This document shows positions 25,322 to 33,333 of a DNA stretch of 42,783 nucleotides, in pieces. The notes under the pieces are model-generated. The model was not told the DNA's origin, did no database searches, and saw nothing but the letters and a program-made list of their open reading frames with translations. The DNA lies in the NCBI GenBank assembly GCA_049287025.1, contig JBAQFA010000015.1, positions 1-42,783 on the forward strand. Reading direction: 5' to 3'. The translations under genes were made by a program, and so were the position numbers. The DNA is from UBA11710 sp049287025. Lineage in GTDB: Bacteria > Patescibacteriota > Patescibacteriia > Magasanikbacterales > UBA922. Positions within the stretch are counted from its first letter, which is position 1; each line of letters begins with the position of its first letter.

Positions 25322-25784
25322 CTAAGGCTTAACCCACTTGTCTTCTGAGTTTTTAAATTCCAAAACTATTTCCGCCCAGTCTACTTCATCAGGTTTTTCT
25401 ATTGTTGAGTCTGCTTTCATAATAAGGGTGGCTTCACTAGCACCCATTGGTCCGTGCGTTCCCTTAACCATGTATATATACCAAATATTCCCACACTTCT
25501 TTTCTCGAGCGCGTTCTGGTGTCGCCTGCATGGAAAAATAGAGTAAATTTCCTTCACTATCGTACTTCCCCCCCTGGTTCTGGCTGCAAATCACCCGCTT
25601 CGATTCCGTTAATATGAGCAACGGCTATAATTTCTCTAACCACTTCTTCTTTAGAAAAATACTTTTCTTTTTTAGCTTCACCCTCTAAACTAGTCGCGTG
25701 TTTGTTTGGACAATCCGCAGGGCAGGCTTGAGGTGGACATTGATGAATTGGACATAGTCCACTATCTTGGTGTTCTGTGATCAT
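25322..25784 (-). pseudogene. Cysteine-rich hypothetical protein split by a frameshift
   Basis: Two overlapping frames read as one protein if one base is dropped in a run of seven G on the coding strand (C run at 25568-25574). The upstream frame (from 25784) has a cysteine-rich N-terminus (CPIHQCPPQACPADC) and stops soon after the run; the downstream frame continues without a start or ribosome site of its own. The joined product would be about 153 aa. This may be a sequencing error, a phase-variable run, or a true pseudogene. Confidence 0.65.
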
Positions 25785-25816
25785 AGGTTTATTTTTAATT
25801 ATTTAGCTACGAAAAA

Positions 25817-26383
25817 TTATTTAAATTGAATCTTAATGCTTTGAGCGATACGATCCGCTACGCCGTCGACATCAAAAACGGAACGCTCATTTTCACACTC
25901 AGTCATCTGGGGATTATCATAATTTTTACATTGGACAAAACGTAGACTGAAAGTAATGTTGACCGTCTTATTATTTTTGGTAAAGGTGTAAGTGTAACTA
26001 GTGTAAGTACTTCCTGCCGCTCCTTCACTTTTACGAGTTAGACAATAAGCCCGGTCGTCAACCAAACGAAGCTCTGTTTGACCGTTCGCTTCTATTTCTG
26101 CACCAGATGGATTGCAAACAAATGGCGCATCTGAAATTTGCACTTGCGGTGGCCATTCTGCCTCACTAATATATTTGGCTAAAATTTCTTTTGGATAACT
26201 AAACGATATATTGTCGCTGGTAGTGATATTTTGCCAAAGTTTATTATTTGTTTTAATTGGTTCTGGTTGTTTGTTCACCGTTGCTTTATTTTGAAACATA
26301 AAATAAACTCCTCCGCCGATAATAAAGATGGTAGCAATGACCAGCAGAATCACTTTATTTTTTGAAGAATGTTTTAACAGCAT
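25817..26383 (-). CDS. Membrane-anchored hypothetical protein
   Basis: 188 aa. One membrane helix (about 11-30) is followed by an exported domain with four cysteines that could form disulfides and an ISFSYPKE segment of the sort seen in PsbP-like and other small exported domains. Function is unknown. It belongs to a - strand series of envelope-related AT-rich genes. Confidence 0.7.
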   Translation of the reverse strand: MLLKHSSKNKVILLVIATIFIIGGGVYFMFQNKATVNKQPEPIKTNNKLWQNITTSDNISFSYPKEILAKYISEAEWPPQVQISDAPFVCNPSGAEIEANGQTELRLVDDRAYCLTRKSEGAAGSTYTSYTYTFTKNNKTVNITFSLRFVQCKNYDNPQMTECENERSVFDVDGVADRIAQSIKIQFK

Positions 26384-26400
26384 ATTATTTCGTTTAAGGA

Positions 26401-27069
26401 TTAGAATCTTGTATAGGGTTTGTCTAACTTTTCTAAATCATCATAAGCGACCCATACACTACCAAACTTATCTACTACCTCGGTATACTCCTTTATACTC
26501 ATAAACCAAGGATGAATATTGAATTGCAGTCCCGATTGGAGCAAGTGTGATTTTAGATTTGTATTTAATTGCCAGCGAAATACTTTAACAATATTAACTC
26601 CTTGTGCTTTGGCTTCTTGTATACCTTTTTTAAAAAATATAAAGCCAAAGTTATATACAAATTTGTAATTATTTAATACAGATTTTAATTGTCCCAAATA
26701 TTGTAAATTACAACTGGCTAGCCAATATTCTTGGTCATATTTTTCACAAACCTTTTTTAAATCTTCGGCAGTAATTTGTTTATCTTTAATATCTAAAAAT
26801 ATAATTTTCTTGGTTGGAATAACATTCAGCACTTCCTCCAAAGTGTTTACTTTAAATTTTTCCTTGATTAATCTAAAATTTAGATATTTTAATGTCCATG
26901 CAAATCTTGACCAGTGATGACAAAACAAAATCCCATCTTTACTTTTACGGATATCTAATTCAATAATATCCAAGTTGTGTTTCAATGCGCCAGTTATGGA
27001 TTCAACAGAATTAGGTCTGCCGTAGACAGAACTGTTGCTGTGGAACATGGTGAGTGTTTTGTCTGGCAT
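26401..27069 (-). CDS. Glycerophosphodiester phosphodiesterase family protein
   Basis: 222 aa. The N-terminal FHSNSSVYGRPNSVESI, then IELDIRKSKDGILFCHHW near residue 36, follows the GDPD barrel pattern (His, Glu-x-Asp, and a catalytic His on the HHW strand). IIFLDIKDK near 90 is another family strand. The usual HRG and PEN residues are changed, so activity or substrate may differ. No signal peptide. It ends 17 bases before the next gene and starts 3 bases from the DUF2000 stop. Confidence 0.75.
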   Translation of the reverse strand: MPDKTLTMFHSNSSVYGRPNSVESITGALKHNLDIIELDIRKSKDGILFCHHWSRFAWTLKYLNFRLIKEKFKVNTLEEVLNVIPTKKIIFLDIKDKQITAEDLKKVCEKYDQEYWLASCNLQYLGQLKSVLNNYKFVYNFGFIFFKKGIQEAKAQGVNIVKVFRWQLNTNLKSHLLQSGLQFNIHPWFMSIKEYTEVVDKFGSVWVAYDDLEKLDKPYTRF

Positions 27070-27072
27070 ACT

Positions 27073-27501
27073 TTATTGAAATAATGAAAACTTCCCAGTA
27101 AATTCCTTTAATTCGTCAGTTGCCCCAAACATCACAATACCATAATACTCAAGCTCTGCTTCGGGAGTTTCATGAGTATTGTTCTGTTGTTCTGCGGAGG
27201 TGCCAATAGTCATTGTGCTACTAAAATCTGAAAAAAGAACACCTCGAGTGATACATTCATTACGAACGGAACGAATTTTATTTGAATTATCTGCTTTGAG
27301 TATTATAAATGGAAAATGCGAAATATTCGGATGGCTACCACCATCTTTATCTTGATATTGTAAAAAACACATTTCCTCCGCCTTTCCATTACCGCCTGCC
27401 AGACCGGCGGTCATATGGCCCAAGGCATTCATTAGTTTACCAATGTCAATTTTTTTATTTAAAATCGCGATAAAACGTTTGGATTTTTCATCTGGTAGCA
27501 T
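27073..27501 (-). CDS. DUF2000 family protein
   Basis: 142 aa. RFIAILNKKIDIGKLMNALGHM at the start and a C-terminal YGIVMFGATDEL are typical of the small DUF2000 alpha/beta family related to peptidyl-tRNA hydrolase II folds. Its role is unknown. Tightly placed next to the GDPD gene (3 bases), probably the same operon. Confidence 0.65.
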   Translation of the reverse strand: MLPDEKSKRFIAILNKKIDIGKLMNALGHMTAGLAGGNGKAEEMCFLQYQDKDGGSHPNISHFPFIILKADNSNKIRSVRNECITRGVLFSDFSSTMTIGTSAEQQNNTHETPEAELEYYGIVMFGATDELKEFTGKFSLFQ

Positions 27502-27532
27502 ATAATTTAGTAATAAATATTAAATAGTATTG

Positions 27533-28420
27533 TTAGTTAATCACAAAAATTAAAGCCAGCAACATAATGGTGAAAAGAATTAATTTCTTTAATAAATTAC
27601 CTTTATCCATCTTTTCTTTACACTCAGCTTTAGAAAATTTTTGAATTAAATATGTAAACAGAATTACAAAGAATGGTTGGGTAGCAAACACAGCTTTAAC
27701 CAAAGTTATTTGTGCCATTGAAAATGCGATTACCGTCGACAGGGTCGAAACAAAGGCCAGGGATGAATTAAATATTACTAATTTAAAGTTAGCTTTGAAC
27801 TTGCCAAATTGTTCTCTAACTTCTTTGTTTTTTATAATTGCAATAATAATAAAACCGAGTATGGAAAACAAGGTGACATAAACAAACCCTGATACCCAAT
27901 CCACTGATTCTAAAACATATTTATAGATTACCCCTTCAATGGAATGAACTAGGGATGACAAAAACATTAACAGTAACGATTTATTAAACATAATTTTTCC
28001 GCCACTACTACTTGCTGTAAGTAAAGTTGAGGAAAAAATAATGACAAAAAAGGCTAAATACTGTAGTAGGGATAATCTTTCACCAACAACGAAAAAAGCT
28101 AAAATCGGAACGAATATTTTACCTAGTGAGAATAAAGAAGCAACAATTGAGGTGTCGTCTTCTTTTAAGGCTTTGTAATAAAAAATTAAAGTTAAAAAAT
28201 CTAGGAAAGCTATAATTGGGAAAAATATCATGACTTTAAAAGAAAAAATAGCTGGTAGTCTATACAACAAAACAAAAGGCAAGAACAACAGTTCCATGAT
28301 TCCAGAGTAAAACAATAATACCCAAGGATTGTGAAATTTCTTGTTTGAAAGATGTCCGTCAATGATATTGCTTAAACCATCACCAACGGCTGGGATTAAA
28401 GCGAATAAGAGCCAGAGCAT
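27533..28420 (-). CDS. EamA/DMT family transporter
   Basis: 295 aa with ten hydrophobic segments in two repeats of five, the drug/metabolite transporter layout. Substrate cannot be inferred. First gene of a - strand series; ribosome site weak. AT-rich. Confidence 0.75.
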   Translation of the reverse strand: MLWLLFALIPAVGDGLSNIIDGHLSNKKFHNPWVLLFYSGIMELLFLPFVLLYRLPAIFSFKVMIFFPIIAFLDFLTLIFYYKALKEDDTSIVASLFSLGKIFVPILAFFVVGERLSLLQYLAFFVIIFSSTLLTASSSGGKIMFNKSLLLMFLSSLVHSIEGVIYKYVLESVDWVSGFVYVTLFSILGFIIIAIIKNKEVREQFGKFKANFKLVIFNSSLAFVSTLSTVIAFSMAQITLVKAVFATQPFFVILFTYLIQKFSKAECKEKMDKGNLLKKLILFTIMLLALIFVIN

Positions 28421-28485
28421 AATTTAGTATTGGATTTAATACCAGTATTTTATCATTAAATTATGTAATTTAAAAGAGAAAAAAA

Positions 28486-28579
28486 TACCCCGTTTTTTTA
28501 AAACAAGGTATTTTATAATTTTATCCTCCGCATTCCATAAAATACAACGCCTTGCATATTATGGAATGGGGCGGAGGAT
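28486..28579 (-). terminator. 3' long-loop hairpin and terminator of the lectin-like operon
   Basis: An interrupted stem at 28523-28540/28559-28579 (ATCCTCCGC plus ATTCCATAA pairing with their complements) is followed on the - strand by hairpin AAAATACC/GGTATTTT (28486-28514) and a T-run. Between 28580 and 28603 nothing else is visible. Confidence 0.75.
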
Positions 28580-28602
28580 GGGAGATTTCCCTAGTTATGC
28601 CC

Positions 28603-28794
28603 CTATTCATAGAGTTGGGGGCAACCGTGATTGCCGTTCTCTTGGGCGAGAACTGCCACAGTGAAGGAACGGCGCCGAACAATCTCAGACATCTGTTGTT
28701 CGGTGTAATGTCCAAGTATCCGCCGTCTTTTTTTAGCCTGTTCTGCTGTTGCTCTCAGTTCTTCCAGTTCCGCGTGGGTGATAATGCAGTCCAT
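28603..28794 (-). CDS. Small helical protein downstream of the lectin-like gene
   Basis: 63 aa. A ribosome site AGGAG lies 6 bases before the ATG, and the gene starts 12 bases after the stop of the lectin-like gene, so they form an operon. The sequence is helical and basic in the middle (AEQAKKRRRILG). It has no recognised family. GC content matches the upstream gene. Confidence 0.6.
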   Translation of the reverse strand: MDCIITHAELEELRATAEQAKKRRRILGHYTEQQMSEIVRRRSFTVAVLAQENGNHGCPQLYE

Positions 28795-28806
28795 ACTTAC
28801 TCCTAC

Positions 28807-29298
28807 TCATGCAGACACTGGGCGATCAAACATTACACCTAATCTCTGCTCGCAGACAGCCAGAACACCGCTGTACGAGAACCAGTAGCCGTCGTCGTCG
28901 CCGAGGTCCAGGCGGCGATTCCGCTCGTCCCCGCTGACGAAGAACGCGTGGGACGTGCTCTCGACGAACGCGAGCATCGGATGGTCGCCACGACCGACCT
29001 GATGACCATTGGCCGGGACCAAGAGAGCCTCGGCCGCGTTGGGGAAATGCATCCCACCCATGGCACGGAACTTGGCTTCCGCATCATCCCGCCTGACGTT
29101 ACCATCGGCGGACTTGAGCTCTTCGCCCGGAACGATGCAGAACTCGACCTGCACAATACCCGTTCCACTGACCGCGAAGTTGGCGCTGTTGATACCCTTG
29201 TCCCACCAGCCCCAAGGGCCACCCTTCTGAACCAGGTGATCGATGAGATTCACCTGCGAATAGTCGAGTGGCATGGTGAATGTCCGCAACCTTTTCAT
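28807..29298 (-). CDS. C-type-lectin-like protein related to the DGR targets, without a variable repeat
   Basis: 163 aa. The order of motifs (LDY..., GWWDKGINSANFAVSGTG, then PNAAEALL and FFVSGDERNR, WFSYSGVLAV) parallels the two DGR target proteins (YGKS..., DINDTNFKVNGNG, LAELLAF, WF-GG, FLAVRK), so this is a divergent paralogue with the same fold. It has no nucleotide similarity to the template repeat. The first codons (MKRLRTFT) and ribosome site resemble those of the M49 gene, as if a shared 5' module had been joined to it. ATG at codon 9 (MPLDY) could be the ancestral start. Confidence 0.7.
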   Translation of the reverse strand: MKRLRTFTMPLDYSQVNLIDHLVQKGGPWGWWDKGINSANFAVSGTGIVQVEFCIVPGEELKSADGNVRRDDAEAKFRAMGGMHFPNAAEALLVPANGHQVGRGDHPMLAFVESTSHAFFVSGDERNRRLDLGDDDGYWFSYSGVLAVCEQRLGVMFDRPVSA

Positions 29299-29348
29299 CG
29301 CTTCCTCCCCGTAAATTCATGCACTGTTACACTAGGTTGTATTTCTTG

Positions 29349-29485
29349 CCATTTGTAAACACTGTTTACAAATGGATATCATGAAGCAACCCTAAATTTG
29401 GGTCGCATTATCAAGGAACGTATATATCCCCCTAAAAATGGGGTAAATCTATGAGTATTTAAACAGAAGGAACAAAATATGTCAA
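29349..29485 (-). promoter_or_regulatory. Conserved leader C: promoter and hairpins upstream of the lectin-like gene
   Basis: On the - strand: -35 TTGACA (29480-29485), 17-base spacer without CT repeats, -10 TTAAAT (29457-29462), small hairpin CCCC/GGGG (about 29429-29443), stem GCAACCC/GGGTCGC with one wobble (29386-29392/29400-29406), and a perfect 12-bp stem CCATTTGTAAAC with its complement (29349-29360/29364-29375). The bases between the stems resemble leaders A and B. Nothing certain is seen between 29486 and 29750. Confidence 0.75.
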
Positions 29486-29750
29486 TAATAAATGGTTGGA
29501 TTTAAAAATATTTCTTAATGTATTGGCGTATGCGAAGTGACGCTGTGTTTTTGTCACCCTACACCCTTGTTATTGGTAGTCTACTATAAATACTTCAAAT
29601 CCTCAATATTTATTGCGCCATTTGTGTAGAACAAAAAGAGAATATTGGATAATTTACCTCCTTACATAATTATATCATTGACACCATATGTAATATATGC
29701 CAAACTATTAGTAGTTCAGTGGTTCTTAATTGAAAAAAGGAAGGTGGGGT

Positions 29751-30086
29751 ATGACAACGTGGCGGGAAATCCTGGAACGCAATGACGTGGTCGGTGGATA
29801 TCTCGAAATGCGTGAGGGGTCATTCGTGTACTGTGGCCCCATCATCAAAGTCGAGATCGAGGGTGGTGTACTCAAATTCACCCTCGGGTGGAAGGCTGTC
29901 ACCGATGATGGGGAACACTGGAGGAAGGTCCCCGGCGACGACATCACCACCACGGTGGAACATGGACCCATGGTGGAAGCCAACAGGGTGAAGTTCTACC
30001 GCCCCTACTTCGGAGAAACGGTGATTCACCTCGTCGGTGGAACCAAGCTCGACCCCGCCAAGGTGGATGGTCTTCAGCAGGTCTGA
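29751..30086 (+). CDS. Hypothetical GC-rich protein
   Basis: 111 aa from ATG 29751, chosen because GGAAGG lies just before it; a TTG at 29730 would add 7 residues. It is beta-rich with many charged residues and no signal or membrane segment. No family recognised. It is a + strand gene among - strand genes, GC-rich like the other cassettes, and is closed by its own terminator. Confidence 0.7.
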   Translation: MTTWREILERNDVVGGYLEMREGSFVYCGPIIKVEIEGGVLKFTLGWKAVTDDGEHWRKVPGDDITTTVEHGPMVEANRVKFYRPYFGETVIHLVGGTKLDPAKVDGLQQV

Positions 30087-30117
30087 CCTGCGAGATCGTC
30101 CTATCCACTGAACGTGA

Positions 30118-30153
30118 CCCGTCAAGTCTTACTTGGCGGGTTCGTTCGTTTTT
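30118..30153 (+). terminator. Terminator of the 111-aa gene
   Basis: Hairpin CCCGTCAAGT/ACTTGGCGGG (30118-30127/30131-30140, one wobble) followed by a T-rich tract. Confidence 0.8.
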
Positions 30154-30243
30154 AAATGATATAAATTATTCAATATTTTCCTTTCGTGTAACCGCATACG
30201 CCGTGTTATCGTTGATGTGTTGACGAGTATTAAAAAACAAAAC

Positions 30244-30268
30244 GAACGGATTTAAACCGTTCTTTTTT
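30244..30268. terminator. Bidirectional terminator
   Basis: Hairpin GAACGG/CCGTTC (30244-30249/30257-30262) with T on both outer sides. It ends the nuclease-like gene on the - strand and could stop leftover + transcription. Confidence 0.75.
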
Positions 30269-30306
30269 AATACACAAATCTTTGGTTTATATAAAAAATA
30301 TTTACC

Positions 30307-31302
30307 TTAACTACCTATAATCCTATTTAACACAAATCTTTCTTCAAGATCTTCGTCATAGTTAAAATATATTAAAGGAATTTTTAACTTTTTACAGATA
30401 TCCCTTTTCTTTTTATCTCGTTGTTTTAGTTTTTCTAAAGCTGGTTTTCCTCCCCAATGTTTGACTTCTTTAAAATGTTGAATACCTTGATATTCAATAC
30501 CAATGTTTTTTTCTTTAATAAAAATATCAAATTCTAAACCCTCTAAAAAATCTGGTCGATAGTGTCTGAGAATAACAAAGTCAGGAAAAAGTTTCGTGAT
30601 TATGTAGTATAAAATGGTTTCACTAGTCCAGGCTTCGCCTATCTTTTTGTGACCGAATCTTAGACGCACGTCATCCTCGGCTATATTCCAAATTTTTCTT
30701 TGTTGTTTGTGATAAAGAGATTGAATTTTTTGCAATTCAGTAAAATTATTATCTATGTTCAATTGGGAGACTATTTTAAAATATTTATTTGGGTCAATCT
30801 CGAGTAATTCCAAGATTTCTTTTGGACATAAATCAAAATCAACCTTGTCTAAGCCCAACCCCAATTCATAACCTCTTTTTTTAATATACCAACCATAATT
30901 CTGTTTAAAGGTCTGACCGTACATTTCATGACAATAACGATAAGATGGTGTGGCACCATTACATTCATGACAAATCTTATCTTTAAATTTTAATTCGTTG
31001 ATAATGCTTGCGTTTTCTGGAACATTTAATTTTATCATTTTTTCCACAAAACTTATGGGAAATTCTAAGCTGTCGAGCAAATACATTCTGGTTTTGTGTA
31101 TGTTAATTGGTATTTTATCTGATAGACGAATTTTAATATAGTTTTCTATTGCTTCTTTGGAACAAGAACAAAAATATATTTCATCACTATGTTCGTCTTG
31201 TTTAAAACCAAAAAATGCACCATAAAATCCTGGGTATAAAACGATGGGCAAAGGTAGACTCTCTTTTGCTGTAGTGCCTTCTTGAAAAGCAATATCTTTC
31301 AT
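30307..31302 (-). CDS. Putative PD-(D/E)XK nuclease-like protein with zinc site
   Basis: 331 aa. The C-terminal quarter has LEFDIFI, then IGIEYQGIQHF and a KKKRDICKKLKIPLIYF strand: the E-D-ExQ pattern of VSR/DUF559-like PD-(D/E)XK nucleases. The middle part has CHEC near residue 112 and further Cys/His (RYCHEMYG) that may bind zinc. The N-terminal 100 residues are unrecognised. It could be a homing-type or defence nuclease; no partner methyltransferase is adjacent. The next gene upstream is 7 bases away. Confidence 0.65.
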   Translation of the reverse strand: MKDIAFQEGTTAKESLPLPIVLYPGFYGAFFGFKQDEHSDEIYFCSCSKEAIENYIKIRLSDKIPINIHKTRMYLLDSLEFPISFVEKMIKLNVPENASIINELKFKDKICHECNGATPSYRYCHEMYGQTFKQNYGWYIKKRGYELGLGLDKVDFDLCPKEILELLEIDPNKYFKIVSQLNIDNNFTELQKIQSLYHKQQRKIWNIAEDDVRLRFGHKKIGEAWTSETILYYIITKLFPDFVILRHYRPDFLEGLEFDIFIKEKNIGIEYQGIQHFKEVKHWGGKPALEKLKQRDKKKRDICKKLKIPLIYFNYDEDLEERFVLNRIIGS

Positions 31303-31309
31303 GATAAAT

Positions 31310-31654
31310 TTAATTTTGTAACATCTCTCTAAGTAAATCTAACCAGATCACCATTCCAGCATGAGCTTTATTCATTTTATCGGGGTTATCCCTAAGAACT
31401 GGGTCAGAAACAATGCCATCAAGACTGCGCATGATCCCTCTCGCTACCTCTGATTTTATTTTGTCAGGGTCAGCTTTTCTACTCTTGGCTTGTTCGCCGA
31501 TCATTTCTTCTGTTATTCTTTGATACATCATTTTGTCTGTCCCAAATTTCTCACATATTAAAGCATGAAAATTACGTCCAGAGTTTTCGCGTCGCATTGC
31601 ATCAAACTGAGTTAATGTTAGATAACCGCCATCGTTTGGATGTTCAACTGTCAT
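31310..31654 (-). CDS. Hypothetical helical protein
   Basis: 114 aa, mostly helical and polar, no recognised motif. It lies 7 bases upstream of the nuclease-like gene in the same direction, so the two probably form an operon and may be functionally linked. AT-rich flanks; no clear ribosome site. Confidence 0.65.
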   Translation of the reverse strand: MTVEHPNDGGYLTLTQFDAMRRENSGRNFHALICEKFGTDKMMYQRITEEMIGEQAKSRKADPDKIKSEVARGIMRSLDGIVSDPVLRDNPDKMNKAHAGMVIWLDLLREMLQN

Positions 31655-31808
31655 ATTATTAATTAAAAATTATTATTTAAGTATTTTATCATTATACTAC
31701 TTTTTGTTTGAGTTTACGTCATTTAATCTATTACCATTTCAGTATTGCATTAGTATTTGAGTATAGCGAAACCAAATACACCACGTTAAACAATTTTATT
31801 TGCGAGTT

Positions 31809-32114
31809 CTATACATCTTTTGTTCGAACATTTACTCCATCTATTGTTTTATATTCACGTTTTTTGTTCTTCGCAACTTTTTTCAAAATTTCTGTTTCAA
31901 TATCAATGCCTAATATGGACGAAAGTCCCAAAAGATATATTGCCACATCTGCTAATTCTTCACCAAGGTCGGGCAATTTTTTGCGGTAAGCATTAAAGGC
32001 CTCAGCCAGCTCGCCATAAGTTAGGCCAAACTCAAAATTAACATCTGTCGTATTAAATCCTTTAGCGATTTTATTATCGTAAATATCTTTTTGAAGTTTT
32101 TTTAGGTCAATCAT
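31809..32114 (-). CDS. MazG-like nucleotide pyrophosphohydrolase
   Basis: 101 aa. The metal-binding pattern EFGLTYGELAEAF, then LGEELADVAIYLLGL, is that of all-alpha NTP pyrophosphatases (MazG/dUTPase-like), with the EExxD motif present. Such enzymes clear non-canonical or excess nucleotides and are common on phages and plasmids. Single gene; 154 bases of AT-rich sequence without visible features separate it from the 114-aa gene. Confidence 0.8.
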   Translation of the reverse strand: MIDLKKLQKDIYDNKIAKGFNTTDVNFEFGLTYGELAEAFNAYRKKLPDLGEELADVAIYLLGLSSILGIDIETEILKKVAKNKKREYKTIDGVNVRTKDV

Positions 32115-32252
32115 AGATTTGTTGTTTTAGTGAATAATTATCAAGCAATGATTATATAATAATTTTACACCTTTAAAGTACATTTTGAAAGAGCAAAAAT
32201 GCTGATAAATCACTTTCTTTCATTTGGTCATTTCGAGCTAATAAAATAAAAG

Positions 32253-32272
32253 ACTTCGCTGTTAAGCGAAGT
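32253..32272. terminator. Small hairpin with T-rich tail
   Basis: ACTTCGCT/AGCGAAGT stem (32253-32260/32265-32272). It follows, on the - strand, a 36-base sequence repeated at 32772-32807, which is also followed by a small hairpin. Confidence 0.6.
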
Positions 32273-32278
32273 TTATAT

Positions 32279-32314
32279 TTGAGCTTCTTGGTAGAGGATG
32301 TTAGAACTATTTTG
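32279..32314 (-). repeat. 36-bp direct repeat, copy 1
   Basis: Matches 32772-32807 at 32 of 36 positions. Both copies precede a small GC hairpin on the - strand and sit in the 3' region of short GC-rich genes. Confidence 0.7.
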
Positions 32315-32331
32315 ATGAATACAAAACAAAA

Positions 32332-32396
32332 ACCGTCGACAGAACTCCTTTCAAATTATTTAAGGTGATTAAATAATCTGAATGAATGTCGACGGT
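32332..32396 (-). repeat. Long-loop inverted repeat after the 62-aa gene
   Basis: Perfect 10-bp arms ACCGTCGACA/TGTCGACGGT (32332-32341/32387-32396) with an AT-rich 45-base loop that holds an inner stem ATTATTTAA.../TTAAATAAT. It follows the 62-aa gene by about 60 bases. Nothing else is seen between 32115 and 32457 apart from this, repeat copy 1 and the small hairpin. Confidence 0.7.
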
Positions 32397-32457
32397 AGAT
32401 GTGGTACCGCATAGCCTCGTGCCTGGGAGCCAGCGTCCCAGGACTTCCGCAGTAGCT

Positions 32458-32646
32458 TCAGTTGCCCCACGACGTGTGCTCTGGTCCACACTCGCCGACC
32501 GGATGCTGCCAGCCACACCCACCACAAACGGACGGGTCGGGCAACTTTAGCAACTCCAGTACCGCGTCCAGCAATCCTTCTCCAGGTTTGGTGTTTTGTG
32601 GAGCCTTCAAGTTCCCCTCTCCTGAAGTATCAGCGATCTTTTCCAT
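32458..32646 (-). CDS. Small cysteine-containing protein
   Basis: 62 aa with ribosome site GGAG 7 bases before the ATG. The C-terminal part has CGGCGWQHPVGEC followed by a late histidine, a possible small metal site. No family recognised. GC-rich with its own TTGAAA/TAACAT promoter and a long-loop inverted repeat downstream, so it looks like a self-contained cassette. Confidence 0.65.
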   Translation of the reverse strand: MEKIADTSGEGNLKAPQNTKPGEGLLDAVLELLKLPDPSVCGGCGWQHPVGECGPEHTSWGN

Positions 32647-32679
32647 CTGTTTCTCCGGCTCAATTGTGGTACATAAACA

Positions 32680-32708
32680 ATGTTAACAAAATAATAATTA
32701 TATTTCAA
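32680..32708 (-). promoter_or_regulatory. Promoter of the 62-aa gene
   Basis: On the - strand: -35 TTGAAA (32703-32708), 17-base spacer, -10 TAACAT (32680-32685). Confidence 0.6.
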
Positions 32709-32744
32709 GGTTAATTTGACTTCTTCTTACTGGTAGAACAAAAA

Positions 32745-32807
32745 TATCGCTTAGTTTAGCGATGTTCTGTTTTGAGCTCCTTAATAGAGAATGTTAGAAC
32801 TATTTTG
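32745..32807 (-). repeat. 36-bp direct repeat, copy 2, with hairpin
   Basis: Repeat at 32772-32807 (see copy 1) followed on the - strand by a stem ATCGCT/AGCGAT near 32748-32765. It probably ends transcription of the 81-aa gene. Confidence 0.65.
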
Positions 32808-32857
32808 GTTAAAAATGAATGTTCTAAAAATTTATATAAACGTTTATAAACAATGAA

Positions 32858-32893
32858 GCCCCGGACATCTTAAAAAATAAATGACGCCGGAGC
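32858..32893 (-). repeat. Long-loop inverted repeat after the 81-aa gene
   Basis: Arms GCCCCGG/CCGGAGC (32858-32864/32887-32893, one wobble) around an AT-rich loop, 37 bases after the stop of the 81-aa gene. Same layout as the repeats after the other GC-rich genes. Confidence 0.55.
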
Positions 32894-32930
32894 AAATTTA
32901 ACAATGGGATAATGTTAACAATATAAAGAC

Positions 32931-33176
32931 TTATTTCTTCAGGATCTGTCGTTTGACCCCCTTGAGTTCGGACAAAAGCTTTTCAGCCTCGTCACTCAAG
33001 GTCGCTCCGTCAGGAACGTCTCCGTCTTCGACGGTTACGCCGTTATCGTGAGCGATCTGTTGACCAAGCTCCTCCGCCTTTGCGAGGAAAGGTTGCTTGA
33101 CTGCGTCGGGCATTGAACGAACGATCGCTCCGCCCGGACCTCTGATGACCAGAACTGCGTCTCTCACTGTGGACAT
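32931..33176 (-). CDS. Small GC-rich hypothetical protein
   Basis: 81 aa from ATG 33176, preceded by GGAGGG; a longer frame from 33215 lacks such a site. The sequence has a beta-like start (AVLVIRGPGGAIV) and helical C-terminal half with a basic tail. No family recognised. It has an excellent promoter and a long-loop inverted repeat downstream. Confidence 0.65.
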   Translation of the reverse strand: MSTVRDAVLVIRGPGGAIVRSMPDAVKQPFLAKAEELGQQIAHDNGVTVEDGDVPDGATLSDEAEKLLSELKGVKRQILKK

Positions 33177-33245
33177 TGTCCCTCCGTTGCCTTTCGGGAT
33201 TGCAGACCGCGACATTGCAGTCGAGCATCACCGATAAGACAGACT

Positions 33246-33274
33246 ATAATACCAAAACGGTTGTATTCTGTCAA
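33246..33274 (-). promoter_or_regulatory. Promoter of the 81-aa gene
   Basis: On the - strand: -35 TTGACA (33269-33274), 17-base spacer, -10 TATTAT (33246-33251). The leader is about 65 bases long. Confidence 0.75.
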
Positions 33275-33333
33275 TAGTAGAGCCACAATTTTCGCTAAAT
33301 TAAGCCAAATGTATTAATTTAAGTATAACAAAA

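Noticed and set aside
29525..30202. 10-bp inverted repeat GGCGTATGCG/CGCATACGCC flanking the 111-aa gene
   Set aside because: Short, no other sign of mobility such as target-site duplication, and possibly chance; noted only because it brackets one GC-rich gene.
30307..31302. Calling this gene a restriction enzyme
   Set aside because: Only a nuclease-like pattern is visible and no methyltransferase is adjacent, so a more general label was used.
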